Below, piece by piece: positions 16,101-24,090 of a stretch of DNA of 25,537 nt; the stretch's first letter is position 1; every line of letters begins with the position of its first letter. The stretch is from NCBI GenBank assembly GCA_964449305.1, contig CAYUYM010000024.1, positions 1 to 25,537 of the forward strand, read 5' to 3'. Both the position numbers and the translations under genes were made by a program. The notes under the pieces are model-generated. The model was not told where the DNA came from, did not search any database, and saw only the letters and a list, made by a program, of their open reading frames with translations. The stretch is from CAYUYM01 sp964449305 (lineage in GTDB: Bacteria > Bacteroidota > Ignavibacteria > SZUA-365 > CAYQST01).

Positions 16101-16729
16101 CGCTGGGGCTGGTCAACCCCCTGGCCTTCGAGGAATGGAAGAAGGAGAAGGAACGGCTCGATGTGCTGCTGCTGCAACGCACCGACCTCATGGAGGCGGA
16201 GAAGACGCTCAAGGAGACCATCCTGGAGATCAACGTCACCGCACAGCAGAAATTCCGCGACACCTTCAACGAGGTGCGCACGAATTTCATCACCATCTTC
16301 AAGACGCTGTTCGAGCAGGGCGACGAGGCGGATCTCCTCATCGAGGAGAATGTGGATCCACTGGAGGCGCGCATCGACATCATTGCGAAGCCGCGCGGCA
16401 AGCGCCCCCACACCATCGAGATGCTCTCCGGCGGCGAGAAGACGTTGACGGCCATCGCGCTGCTCTTCGCGATCTACCTCGTGAAGCCCTCGCCCTTCTG
16501 CATCCTCGACGAGGTGGACGCCCCACTCGACGATGCGAACATCGACCGCTTCATCCGCATCATCAAGCAGTTCAGCAAGAACACGCAGTTCATCATCGTC
16601 ACGCACAACAAGCGGACGATGGAGGCAGCCGACACGCTGTTCGGCGTCACCATGGAGGAGGAGGGCGTGTCGAAGCTGGTGGCGGTGCAGTTCAACGACG
16701 AGACCATCGCGCGCTTCTCCAGCAACTGA
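13169..16729 (+). CDS. smc: Chromosome partition protein SMC
   Basis: A full-length 1186-residue SMC ATPase that compacts and segregates the chromosome with ScpA and ScpB. Walker A GPNGCGKT is at residues 31-38. Long coiled coils (~165-500 and ~660-1020) flank a hinge at ~505-650 (LTTVADAVNCADDMRVAIEAALG...DVFDSSGFVRGG). The C-terminal head has the ABC signature LSGGEKTL near 1086 and Walker B FCILDEVDAPLDD near 1110. The usual length is about 1150-1200. The ATG at 13169 gives the family's MYLSKIEIIGFKSFANKT opening; no Shine-Dalgarno is evident. The nearest parS is 3.8 kb upstream. The stop is 10 bases from the stop of the convergent deacetylase gene. Confidence 0.97.
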   Translation: MYLSKIEIIGFKSFANKTALQLNNGITAIVGPNGCGKTNIVDALRWSLGEQRYSTLRSDKMEDVIFNGAKHRKPTGMAEVSLTIQNNKGILPVEYEEVTITRRVFRSGDSDYLLNRTPCRLKDIVGLFMDTGMGPNAYSVIELKMVETILSDKTEERRRLFEEAAGITKYKNRRKEALRRLDEVQADVIRADDIISEISKAVNSLHRQARKAERYNEFQEKLHTLELDVLQRDYTSLCRRLDPLQEKLSSERSERDSVNVRVEKAEALLHVYRAEEREIEDALEAIRMEHDEHRSEINTTEQGYLVSLEKRKSVEQDIERLTGTIRTSNEEMEQLTLRRTRIEAALTERQFELDVLQKEVEERRSAHQVNDTQFSRKKLEVSARQEEKMDLVQSVSRMENELHNIENQRLLIHRRIDALRMDREHTQPVLDDLRQRFTSQFGDTGELGEQVVQAERNFHAMEERKQRLKAEVDELQGTAFELQGRIGERMTRIDFLNGLVDRLEGFSESVQHLLRNTEWSTSKLTTVADAVNCADDMRVAIEAALGDAPHYIIVNDLSEAVSGLQHLKQNAKGKATFVCLSHVPACEPVPFPLKGEGAIGWAFDMVSFQTRHADLFRYLLRNILIVRDSETANRCIRDYPDVRCITLAGDVFDSSGFVRGGSALKDEGSLIGKREQIALLEKETTELKHRLEENQKLLSTRNTEYLAIDLRRHAEEIKNAQQKQSQYEQAVAQMRFEIDKNERVLETIGGELERLQSQLGELDARKAALTPELDAASTDKALLDETDRMESVALSDLERRYQQSLQDFHASNLTVVQKRAECDSLRADIDRIERTLTETSARIAAAEVSISEKRTSLDSLSASIAELAEKSETLKNQYKDFGAQISEVEQKLVAKRAEVDALEQTLQRERSRHSQSIALVHEIELKVTEIGQRLENLQQRAKEEFDHTLELHEIGEEDVFDLAQAREEISDLKMKLKALGLVNPLAFEEWKKEKERLDVLLLQRTDLMEAEKTLKETILEINVTAQQKFRDTFNEVRTNFITIFKTLFEQGDEADLLIEENVDPLEARIDIIAKPRGKRPHTIEMLSGGEKTLTAIALLFAIYLVKPSPFCILDEVDAPLDDANIDRFIRIIKQFSKNTQFIIVTHNKRTMEAADTLFGVTMEEEGVSKLVAVQFNDETIARFSSN

Positions 16730-16739
16730 CGGACACGAA

Positions 16740-17468
16740 TCACACGGAGGGAAGCGCGGTCAGCAGATCCGGGACCGCCGGATTGATGCGTTCCTGAAAC
16801 AGGGAGAAGCATTCAACATTCCACATCATCCAGTTGTCGTGGTTGTTTTCAATCACGTCCTGGCGAACGCTCACATGGGCGTCAATGGCGCGCTGTTTGA
16901 ACGGGAGATACGCGCTCACATCCACGCGCACATGGATGCGGGGTTCCGGCAGGCCGAAGAGCCTGCGTGGGAAGTGGGCGATCCTGTCCGCAGGCTGACC
17001 GCAGAAGGCCAGGCGGCGCAGGCGCGCCCCGCGCTCCCGTTCCTCAAGGAAGACGCGCTTGGCGACGTGATGAAGCACGATGTGATCGGGATGCACCGAG
17101 GCGCCCTGTACATCGTAGGTCACCAAGACATCGGGATCAATGCGGTGGATGAGGTCGCTTAGATCGCGCTCCAGGATGCGGGGGTCCATGTCGCGCAGGC
17201 CGCCATCGGGAAAGGCACCCTGCACATGGTCGGCACCGAGGATCTCCGACGCCAGGCGCACCTCCTCCACGCGCAGCGCGGCGATCTCCTCCGGTGTGAT
17301 GCCATGAAACGCGGCGTTGCGTGACGCCTCTCCGCGTGTCAATGTGTAGACGAAGGTGTCCGCCATGCCGGAGTGGGACAGGGTGGCGATGGTGCCACCC
17401 GTGAGAAAGGATTCGTCGTCGGGGTGAGGAAAGGCGAAGAGAATTTTCGGACGAGGTTCGGCATTCAT
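16740..17468 (-). CDS. PIG-L/LmbE family N-deacetylase
   Basis: A 242-residue zinc-dependent deacetylase-fold protein. The signature FPHPDDE (residues 13-19; zinc ligands likely His15 and Asp18) and HPDH (126-129, His129) are intact, with LTRGEAS and the Rossmann-like core around them. The family removes acetyl groups from N-acetylglucosamine conjugates, for example in mycothiol or bacillithiol synthesis, GPI-type lipids and antibiotics. No bshA/bshC or mshA neighbour is in view, so the substrate is unassigned. The start at 17468 is well supported: AGGAG lies 8 bases upstream. That site also sits in a small inverted repeat (GGAG-TTT-CTCC). The gene is convergent with smc; no terminator lies in the 10-base gap. 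Confidence 0.9.
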   Translation of the reverse strand: MNAEPRPKILFAFPHPDDESFLTGGTIATLSHSGMADTFVYTLTRGEASRNAAFHGITPEEIAALRVEEVRLASEILGADHVQGAFPDGGLRDMDPRILERDLSDLIHRIDPDVLVTYDVQGASVHPDHIVLHHVAKRVFLEERERGARLRRLAFCGQPADRIAHFPRRLFGLPEPRIHVRVDVSAYLPFKQRAIDAHVSVRQDVIENNHDNWMMWNVECFSLFQERINPAVPDLLTALPSV

Positions 17469-17590
17469 TGGAGAAACTCCTGTAAAATATTCAGATGGAA
17501 TGGTTTCGCGTTTCCCGCTCGACAGGATACTGTGAACGCAAGCACCATCCCTTTCAAAACAAACGATTTAATGGATAAAATCTCACCATC

Positions 17591-17606
17591 TTCTTTAAAA
17601 AAAGAA
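17591..17606. other. AT-rich inverted repeat in the intergenic region before the giant gene
   Basis: TTCTTT-AAAA-AAAGAA forms a 6-bp dyad in the AT-rich 268-base gap between the divergent deacetylase and giant secreted protein genes. It overlaps the -35 of the promoter candidate at 17594-17622. It may be chance in an A/T-rich stretch. Confidence 0.3.
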
Positions 17607-17622
17607 ACGCATTGGCTATATT
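17594..17622 (+). promoter_or_regulatory. Candidate promoter for the giant secreted protein gene
   Basis: TTTAAA (17594-17599), a 17-base spacer and TATATT (17617-17622) match a sigma70-type promoter (4/6 and 5/6). It would leave a leader of about 108 bases ahead of the start at 17737. A TTGACA at 17687-17692 nearer the gene has no partner -10 at proper spacing. The palindrome TGCACGTGCA (17712-17721) sits just before the ribosome-binding site. Confidence 0.35.
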
Positions 17623-17736
17623 CCATGCATCTTGAAAAAGAACATTGCGCATCCACCCATTCGTTTCCCCATTTCCACAACTCGATTTGACATACACGGT
17701 GAATTCAGTCGTGCACGTGCATAAAAGGAGAATGCC

Positions 17737-20700
17737 ATGAAAGTAGTTGACAGGTTTGCACGCGTGGTTGTTCTGATGATCCTGGTGGCGACACTGGGCG
17801 TCGGGGCATACGCAAACGGCCATGGGCCGGGCACCACGCAGAGTCCTTTTCCACAACCGGCCGGTTCCGGCTTTGTGGAGAATCGCGGGCAGGTGATGAA
17901 CACCGACGGAACGACGAATTCGTCGGTGCGTTTCCTTTGGCAGACAGGCGGAGTGAACATGTACTTCTCCGGAGGGGGGGTATCGTACCTGTTCAAGAAG
18001 GTGGCCGACGACGGCACGCTGTCGCTGCATCGGACGGATATGACGCTGATGGGCGCGAATGCGGCTGTCGTGATCGTGGGTGAGGATCGACGCGATGGAG
18101 CGATGCGGTACTACCTCGGCGAGTCGGATGCGATCAACACGCAGTCCTGGTCTTCGATCCTGTACCGGGACGTGTACCCGAACATCGACCTGCGCTTCAC
18201 ATCGAACGAGGCCGGCGTGAAATACGACTTCATCGTGCGTCCGGGTGGACGGGTCTCCGACATCCGTTTCCGGTATGATGGAGCCTCCGCCGTGGAGCTG
18301 AAGGACGGCGGTCTCCTCATCACGAACTCCCTTGGCGAGTTGCAGGAGCAGGCGCCCTACACCTATCAAACGCTGGACAACGCAGCGGTGGAGATTCCGA
18401 CCTCCTTCCGCATCGATGGCGGGACGGTCAGCTTCGACGTCGCCGCCCACGATGCCGATCGCACGCTGGTGATTGATCCGGGTCTCATCTGGGCGACGTA
18501 TTACGGCGGCGCGAATCTCGATGTGGCGAACGACGTGGTGCAGGATCTCGCCGGCAACTCCTACGTGACCGGCTACACGATCAGCTCGAATTTCCCGGTG
18601 ACCGCCGGAGCATTTCAAAGCACGAACGCCGGCAACCAGGACGCCTTCGTTGTGAAGCTCAATCCCCTTGGTCAGCGCGACTGGGCCACCTACATCGGCG
18701 GCACATCGAGCGACAACGGCGCGAGCATCTCGTTGGATCCGAACGGCAACGTGATCATCACGGGGCAGACATCGAGCAACAACTTCCCCGTGTCGCCCGG
18801 AGCATATCAGGCCACCAACCAGGGCGGCATCGATGCCTTCATTGTTGTGTTCAACGGCGTCGGTCAGCGGGCCTGGGCCACCTACCTTGGCGGATCCAAC
18901 GACGACGTGGGGCAGAACATCAAGGCGGATCTTGGCAACAACCTCATCGTGGTGGGATCGACAAACAGCCTCAACTTTCCGACATCCACCGGCGCATTTC
19001 AAAACATCAACGCCGGCACCTATGATGCCTTCATCGCGAAGTTCACCCGCCTGGGGGCACGCGCGTGGAGCACGTATGTCGGCGGCCTCAACGACGAGGT
19101 GTTCAACGCCGTGGCCACCGATGCCAGCAAGAACGTCTTTGTCGGCGGGCAGACGTCGAGCTCCAACTTCCCTGTGACCACCGGCGCGATCAACGGCACG
19201 GCCGATGCGGTGGTGATGAAGTTCGACAGCAACGGCGTCCGAAAATGGGGCGTGTTCTATGGCGGAAACGGATCCGATGCAGTCAACGGCATTGCTGCTG
19301 ATCTCACCGGGAGCGTGGTCACCACGGGCATCACCTACAGCGGCACCGGCACGGGGCCGAACGCCTTCCAGATGAACAACGCCGGCGGCACCGATGCGTT
19401 TCTCGCACGCTACAATGGCACGACGGGACAGCGCCTGTGGGCCACCTACTACGGCGGTGGCGGCGATGATGCGGGGACGGCGGTGGCGGTCGACATCTAC
19501 GGAAACGCCATCTTCACCGGCCGCACGGGCAGCACAAACTTCCCGGTGACGTCCAACGCCTTCCAGAGTACGAAGGGCGCATCAAACGATGCCTTCGTGG
19601 TGAAGTTCTCCCCTGCGGGGCAGCGCATCTGGGGCACCTACTACGGCGGCAATGGCGACGACCGCGGCAACGGCGTGGCCATCGAGCTGAACGGCAACAA
19701 CACCATCGTCGGATCGACCACGTCCACCAACCTGCCGCTGTCCAACGCGCTTCAACCGGCACAGGGCGGCACCACGGACGGCTTCATTACGAAGTTCTGC
19801 GACTTCGATCCGGTGATCACCGTCACCGGACCGAACCCTGTGTGCGCCGGCGATGTGGTGACACTCGACGCAGGTCCCGGCTTCTCGTCCTACGCTTGGA
19901 GCACGGGTGCGACCTCGCAGACCATTGCCGTCTCCACGTCCGGCATGTACTGGGTGACCGTGGTGGGCGGCAGCATGCTCTGCACGCGCACGTCGGACAC
20001 CGTGCGCATCACCGTGTATCCACGCCCCGGCGCCGATGCAGGTCCCGACATGACGATCTGCTCGGGCGGCACAACCACCATCGGCAACCCCGCCATCCAC
20101 GCAGGAAAACCGGTGCGGTATTCGTGGTCGCCCATGCTCGGACTCAACGACCCGCATCTGGGTGCACCCACCGTGTCACGCTTCAACACATCGTTGACGG
20201 ACATGACGGTGACGTACACACTGACCGCGACCGACACGATCAACGGCTGCACATCGACGGATCAGGTCAATGTGCTCATCCATCCGGCGATCAACATTCC
20301 CGCGGCCCCCAATGCGTATCTCTGCCCGAACACCTCGGTGCAGATCGGCAGCGTGGCCACCGGTGGCACCGGTGCCCTGCACTATTCCTGGACACCGAAC
20401 TACCGGCTGTCCTCCACCACCGTGGCACAACCCATTGCATCGCCGCGGGTGACGACGGTGTACATCCTGACCGTGACCGACGATCTGGGCTGCCAGGCGC
20501 GTGACACCGTCGTGGTGACTGTCAACACACTGGCCCTGGATGCGGGACCCGATCGCCCCGTATGTGTTGGCACAGGCATCCCCATCGGCCAGCCGGCAAC
20601 GGGAGGCGTTCCGCCCTACACGTACAGCTGGTCGCCGATGACGGGGCTCGACACCACTGTGAGCCGCTTCCGCCCGATGGCGACACCATCAACCACGACC

Positions 20701-23700
20701 ACCTATGTGGTGACCGTGACCGATCAGAATTCCTGCGTTGTCCGGGACACCGTGACGGTGTTCGTCTATCCCGGTTTCACCGCCTATGCAGGACCGAGCC
20801 CCGTGGTTATCTGCAGCGGAACAGGCAGGACCATCGGCGACACGGTGGTGTGCGGCGGCAGCGCAGGCTTCACGTACACCTGGGAACCCAAGGCGGGTCT
20901 TTCCGATTCCACGGCCGCCCGACCATTTGCGAATCCCGGATACAACACACGATACATTCTCACCGTCCGTGACAACGGCTCGCTTGCCCTGGCGAAGGAC
21001 ACCGTGGATGTGATCGTCAACAGCTCACCGAGCGTGACACTGGGCGGCAACAAGACCATCTGCCACGGCACATCCGAGAATCTCAACGCCGTGGTGGCAG
21101 GAGGAACGGCGCCATTCACCTTTGACTGGTCGCCGTCAAACGGCCTGAGCTCCACCACCATCGCGAACCCCGTGGCCACACCTCTGACGGCCACCACCTA
21201 CACCGTGATCGTCACCGATGCCAACGGGTGTCAGGGTTCGGCATCCATCACCATCGGCGTGCTTCCGCAACTGTATGCGGATGCCGGTCATGATGTGCAC
21301 GTCTGCATCGGCAACGGGACACAGATCGGGCAGGTGGCTGTGGGAGGCACACCGCCGTACAATTACACCTGGTCGCCGGCAACGCATCTTTCCTCCACGT
21401 CGGTACCATCGCCCATCGCATCACCACCTGCCACCACCGATTACATCGTGACGGTGTCCGACAGCCGCGGGTGCATTGCGCACGACACCGTCCGCGTCAA
21501 TGTCCACCCGCTTCCCACACTCAACCTGGTGAATCCCCCACCCATCTGCGGAGGTTACCCGGTGATCATCGGTGACACGGCCACGGGTGGCATCAAACCC
21601 TATCGCTACACCTGGTCGCCTCGTCGCGGTCTGAACGACAGCACCATCGCGATGCCGACGGCAGCACCTCTCACCACCACAACCTACACCGTGGTGGTGA
21701 CCGATGCGCTCGGATGCTCGACCACCGGGACGGTGACCGTCACAGCGATTCCGTCACCTGTCGCCAATGCCGGTCCGGACACAAGCGTGTGCTATCTCTC
21801 GACAACACAGCTCGGAGCGCCCGCCACAGGCGGCGTCCCACCCTACACCTACGAATGGCATCCGGGAATCTGGCTCAACGACAGCACCGTATTGCGCCCG
21901 ACAGCACGGCCGCTGGGAAGCATCAGCTACGTCCTCACCGTGACAGCCGCCAACGGATGCAAGTCGTACGACACAGTGCACGTCACCGTGAACGTGACGG
22001 ATTATCCCGTGATCCGCGCCGGCGGTCCGACGCAGTTCTGCCTTGGCGACAGCCTCCGTCTGAGCTGTGATTCGGGCTTTGTCAGCTATCTCTGGTCGAC
22101 GGGTGAAACCACGCAGAGCATCTGGGTGAAGCGGACGGGTTCGTACACCGTGCGCACGACGGACCACAACGGCTGCTCCGCGACGTCCTTCCCGATCACC
22201 ATCAACGTGATCGATCCGCAGATACCGGAGATCATCTTCCATGGCCCGCTGACATTCTGCCGGGGCGGACGGACGGTGCTGGAGATCAAACAGATCGTGA
22301 CCATCGACACGGGCTGGACCTACGTCTGGAGCAATGGCGTCCGTGGCAAGGTGGACACCATCACCGAATCCGGAGTGTACTACTGCACCGTCACACCGGA
22401 CCACGGGTGCAGCATCAACTCCCCGTCGGTGACGGTGACGGTTGTCGAACCCTTCAAACCCGTGATCACCGCCGAAGGCCCGACGCAGTTCTGCAAGGGT
22501 GGCTGGGTGGTGCTCGACGCGGGTGCGGGCTACGCATCGTACCTGTGGTCCACGGGTGAGCGCACACGCAAGATCACGGTGAGTGCCACGGGGCAGTTCA
22601 CGGTGACCACAAGCGATGGCACCGGGTGCCTGGGCGTCTCGGATCCCATGAACGTCCTGGTCGGGCCGATCGCCCGGCCGAAGATTCTGACGAGCGGATC
22701 GCTGAAGCTCTGCCACAACGAAACGATGATGCTGTACATCGAAGGCACGTGGAACAGCATCCAGTGGAACACCGGTGAATCGACACGTGAAATCACCGTT
22801 GGCCGCGGAGGAAAGTACTGGATCGTCGCCTTCGACGTTCTCGGTTGTCAGACCTTCTCCGACACTGTGGAGGTGGTGGAAGTGCCACTCGTTGTGCCGA
22901 AGGTGGAGCCGTCTGGTGATGTGTACCTGTGTGAAGGCGAAGCGGTGACGCTCACCGCCGACACCGGTTATGTGCAATACGAGTGGAACACGTTCGAGAC
23001 GGAACATCAGATCACCGTCTCCGAGCCTGGTCCCTACATTGTGCACGTGGTTGATATCAATGGGTGCACGGGACAGTCCGCCACCACGGTGGTGCACGTG
23101 ATCCAGAAGCCGCGGCCCGTCATCACCGCACTCGGCCCGACAATCATCTGTGAAGAAGCCACGGTGACGCTTGATGCCGGAGACGGCTTCGCATCGTACA
23201 CCTGGTCCAATGGTGAGAAGACCCGTCAGATCACCGTCTCCACGGCGGGCACCTACACGGTGACCGTGACAAACACCTCCGGCTGCCAAGGAACATCCCC
23301 TGCCATCGAGGTGCGTGTCAATCCATCGCCGAAGCCGGTGATCACCGCCGGCGGGCCGACCACCTTCTGCGAGGGTGACAGCGTCGTGCTTGATGCCGGA
23401 GCCGGATATGCCACCTACCAGTGGTCCGACAACAGCACAAAGCGCCGGCTGACTGTGAAGAAGACGGAACTCGTGAACGTGCGTGTGACCGATGCCAACG
23501 GCTGCCGTGGTGAATCGCAGTTCGTCCAGGTCACCGTCAATCCCACTCCGCCTGCGCCCACCATCACACGTGCAGGCAACACGCTCACCGCGTCGGCGGC
23601 GCAGTCCTATCAGTGGTACTTCAACAACAGTATCATCCCGAACGCCACGCGGCAGAACCACACCGCCACGCAGAACGGACAGTACAAGGTGACCATCACC

Positions 23701-24024
23701 GACATCCGCGGGTGCAAATCCACCTCGGCACCGCTGTTGGTGACGATCGTGAGCGTGGAACGCACATCGCCGACGTTCAACCTCCACATCTACCCCGATC
23801 CCAACAATGGCATCGTGAATGTGGAGGTGGATCTCGAGCAGCCCACCGTGGTGGACATCGCGATCACGAACATGCTCGGACAGCGGATGATCGTGGTTCC
23901 CCGCGAACTTCCGACCACACGGTATCGCAAGACCATCTCGCTCGAATCCGTGCCACCGGGCATGTACTTCATCACCATGCAGGCCGGCACTCTCCGAGAG
24001 GTGCGAAAGATCGTGAAACAGTGA
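17737..24024 (+). CDS. Giant T9SS-secreted protein: DUF7948-like domain, SBBP propeller repeats, Ig/PKD-like arrays
   Basis: A 2095-residue secreted or surface protein, probably adhesin- or scaffold-like (inference). Residues 1-27 are a signal peptide (MKVVDRFARVVVLMILVATLGVGAYA). Residues ~46-244 match the domain found ahead of SBBP repeats (FVENRGQV...VRFLWQTGGVNMYFSGGGVSYLF...LVIDPG), named DUF7948 as I recall. Residues ~245-688 carry seven SBBP repeats of 60-64 residues. Residues ~689-2005 hold 17 Ig/PKD-like repeats of two kinds. Residues 2006-2095 are a type A T9SS sorting domain (NLHIYPDPNNGIVNVEV...GMYFITMQAGTLREVRKIVKQ). The start is well set: AAGGAG lies six bases before the ATG. 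No enzymatic motif was seen. The gene stands alone, ending at a shared terminator. Similar large repeat proteins are common in T9SS organisms. Confidence 0.85.
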   Translation: MKVVDRFARVVVLMILVATLGVGAYANGHGPGTTQSPFPQPAGSGFVENRGQVMNTDGTTNSSVRFLWQTGGVNMYFSGGGVSYLFKKVADDGTLSLHRTDMTLMGANAAVVIVGEDRRDGAMRYYLGESDAINTQSWSSILYRDVYPNIDLRFTSNEAGVKYDFIVRPGGRVSDIRFRYDGASAVELKDGGLLITNSLGELQEQAPYTYQTLDNAAVEIPTSFRIDGGTVSFDVAAHDADRTLVIDPGLIWATYYGGANLDVANDVVQDLAGNSYVTGYTISSNFPVTAGAFQSTNAGNQDAFVVKLNPLGQRDWATYIGGTSSDNGASISLDPNGNVIITGQTSSNNFPVSPGAYQATNQGGIDAFIVVFNGVGQRAWATYLGGSNDDVGQNIKADLGNNLIVVGSTNSLNFPTSTGAFQNINAGTYDAFIAKFTRLGARAWSTYVGGLNDEVFNAVATDASKNVFVGGQTSSSNFPVTTGAINGTADAVVMKFDSNGVRKWGVFYGGNGSDAVNGIAADLTGSVVTTGITYSGTGTGPNAFQMNNAGGTDAFLARYNGTTGQRLWATYYGGGGDDAGTAVAVDIYGNAIFTGRTGSTNFPVTSNAFQSTKGASNDAFVVKFSPAGQRIWGTYYGGNGDDRGNGVAIELNGNNTIVGSTTSTNLPLSNALQPAQGGTTDGFITKFCDFDPVITVTGPNPVCAGDVVTLDAGPGFSSYAWSTGATSQTIAVSTSGMYWVTVVGGSMLCTRTSDTVRITVYPRPGADAGPDMTICSGGTTTIGNPAIHAGKPVRYSWSPMLGLNDPHLGAPTVSRFNTSLTDMTVTYTLTATDTINGCTSTDQVNVLIHPAINIPAAPNAYLCPNTSVQIGSVATGGTGALHYSWTPNYRLSSTTVAQPIASPRVTTVYILTVTDDLGCQARDTVVVTVNTLALDAGPDRPVCVGTGIPIGQPATGGVPPYTYSWSPMTGLDTTVSRFRPMATPSTTTTYVVTVTDQNSCVVRDTVTVFVYPGFTAYAGPSPVVICSGTGRTIGDTVVCGGSAGFTYTWEPKAGLSDSTAARPFANPGYNTRYILTVRDNGSLALAKDTVDVIVNSSPSVTLGGNKTICHGTSENLNAVVAGGTAPFTFDWSPSNGLSSTTIANPVATPLTATTYTVIVTDANGCQGSASITIGVLPQLYADAGHDVHVCIGNGTQIGQVAVGGTPPYNYTWSPATHLSSTSVPSPIASPPATTDYIVTVSDSRGCIAHDTVRVNVHPLPTLNLVNPPPICGGYPVIIGDTATGGIKPYRYTWSPRRGLNDSTIAMPTAAPLTTTTYTVVVTDALGCSTTGTVTVTAIPSPVANAGPDTSVCYLSTTQLGAPATGGVPPYTYEWHPGIWLNDSTVLRPTARPLGSISYVLTVTAANGCKSYDTVHVTVNVTDYPVIRAGGPTQFCLGDSLRLSCDSGFVSYLWSTGETTQSIWVKRTGSYTVRTTDHNGCSATSFPITINVIDPQIPEIIFHGPLTFCRGGRTVLEIKQIVTIDTGWTYVWSNGVRGKVDTITESGVYYCTVTPDHGCSINSPSVTVTVVEPFKPVITAEGPTQFCKGGWVVLDAGAGYASYLWSTGERTRKITVSATGQFTVTTSDGTGCLGVSDPMNVLVGPIARPKILTSGSLKLCHNETMMLYIEGTWNSIQWNTGESTREITVGRGGKYWIVAFDVLGCQTFSDTVEVVEVPLVVPKVEPSGDVYLCEGEAVTLTADTGYVQYEWNTFETEHQITVSEPGPYIVHVVDINGCTGQSATTVVHVIQKPRPVITALGPTIICEEATVTLDAGDGFASYTWSNGEKTRQITVSTAGTYTVTVTNTSGCQGTSPAIEVRVNPSPKPVITAGGPTTFCEGDSVVLDAGAGYATYQWSDNSTKRRLTVKKTELVNVRVTDANGCRGESQFVQVTVNPTPPAPTITRAGNTLTASAAQSYQWYFNNSIIPNATRQNHTATQNGQYKVTITDIRGCKSTSAPLLVTIVSVERTSPTFNLHIYPDPNNGIVNVEVDLEQPTVVDIAITNMLGQRMIVVPRELPTTRYRKTISLESVPPGMYFITMQAGTLREVRKIVKQ
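18490..19821 (+). repeat. Seven SBBP-type repeats with a 192-bp period
   Basis: The W-x-x-Y/F-x-G-G motif recurs with TGG at 18490, 18682, 18874, 19066, 19246, 19438 and 19630. All intervals are 192 bases (64 residues) except one of 180. Each unit also has a G(A/N)AFQ-type stretch and a DAF(I/V)-x-KF stretch before the next W. Seven blades fit a seven-bladed beta-propeller (inference). Confidence 0.8.
19801..20028 (+). repeat. Single type B Ig/PKD-like repeat ahead of the type A array
   Basis: Residues ~689-764 (PVITVTGPNPVCAGDVV...LCTRTSDTVRITV) match the type B units far downstream (PVITxxGPTxFCxGD...GCxG), with LDAGPGFSSYAWSTG also shared. It suggests that the type A array was inserted or expanded inside a type B array. 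Confidence 0.65.
20029..21996 (+). repeat. Eight type A Ig/PKD-like repeats of about 82 residues
   Basis: Residues ~765-1420 contain eight units of the pattern ADAGPDxxxC...GGxxPYxYxWSPxxGL...ATPxxTTTYxVTVTDxxGCxxxDTVxVxV. Nearly every unit has a Cys early (ICSG-like) and a Cys late (NGC-like). The fourth unit lacks the late Cys (NGSLA) but gains one at TVVCGG. The average is 246 bases per unit. Confidence 0.75.
21997..23751 (+). repeat. Eight type B Ig/PKD-like repeats of about 73 residues
   Basis: Residues ~1421-2005 hold eight units of the pattern PVITAxGPTxFCxGDxVxLDAGxGYASYxWSTGExTRxITVSxxGxYTVxVTDxxGCxG. The last unit is degenerate and lacks the first Cys (ITRAGNTLTASAAQ), directly before the T9SS sorting domain. 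Confidence 0.75.
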
Positions 24025-24040
24025 TGCACCGACGGTCAAA

Positions 24041-24072
24041 AGAAAAAGCCCCGCACTTGCGGGGCTTTTTCT
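24041..24072. terminator. Bidirectional intrinsic terminator between convergent genes
   Basis: AGAAAAAGCCCCGC (24041-24054) pairs with GCGGGGCTTTTTCT (24059-24072) around a four-base ACTT loop. The stem has 14 pairs with A- and T-runs on either side, so it can stop transcription from both sides. It lies between the giant gene (stop 24024) and the mutase gene (stop 24091). Confidence 0.9.
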
Positions 24073-24090
24073 TTTCCTTGTCTGCGTCGA

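Noticed and set aside
17712..17721. TGCACGTGCA palindrome as another parS site
   Set aside because: It shares only the central CACGTG with parS and lacks the TGTTT/AAACA arms. It is at most a short operator-like dyad.
17469..17736. Possible origin of replication (AT-rich, one TTATCCATT-like box)
   Set aside because: Only a single 7/9 match to the DnaA box was seen, with no cluster and no dnaA gene. It is more likely an ordinary promoter region.
18490..23751. CRISPR-like or mobile-element origin for the repetitive stretch
   Set aside because: The repeats are in-frame protein repeats of 60-85 residues with diverged DNA, not short identical units with spacers, and no transposase or terminal repeats flank them.
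21754..24039. 761-residue minus-strand open frame over the giant gene
   Set aside because: Mirrors the repeat array of the sense gene; composition rich in His, Arg and Gly with no recognisable motif.
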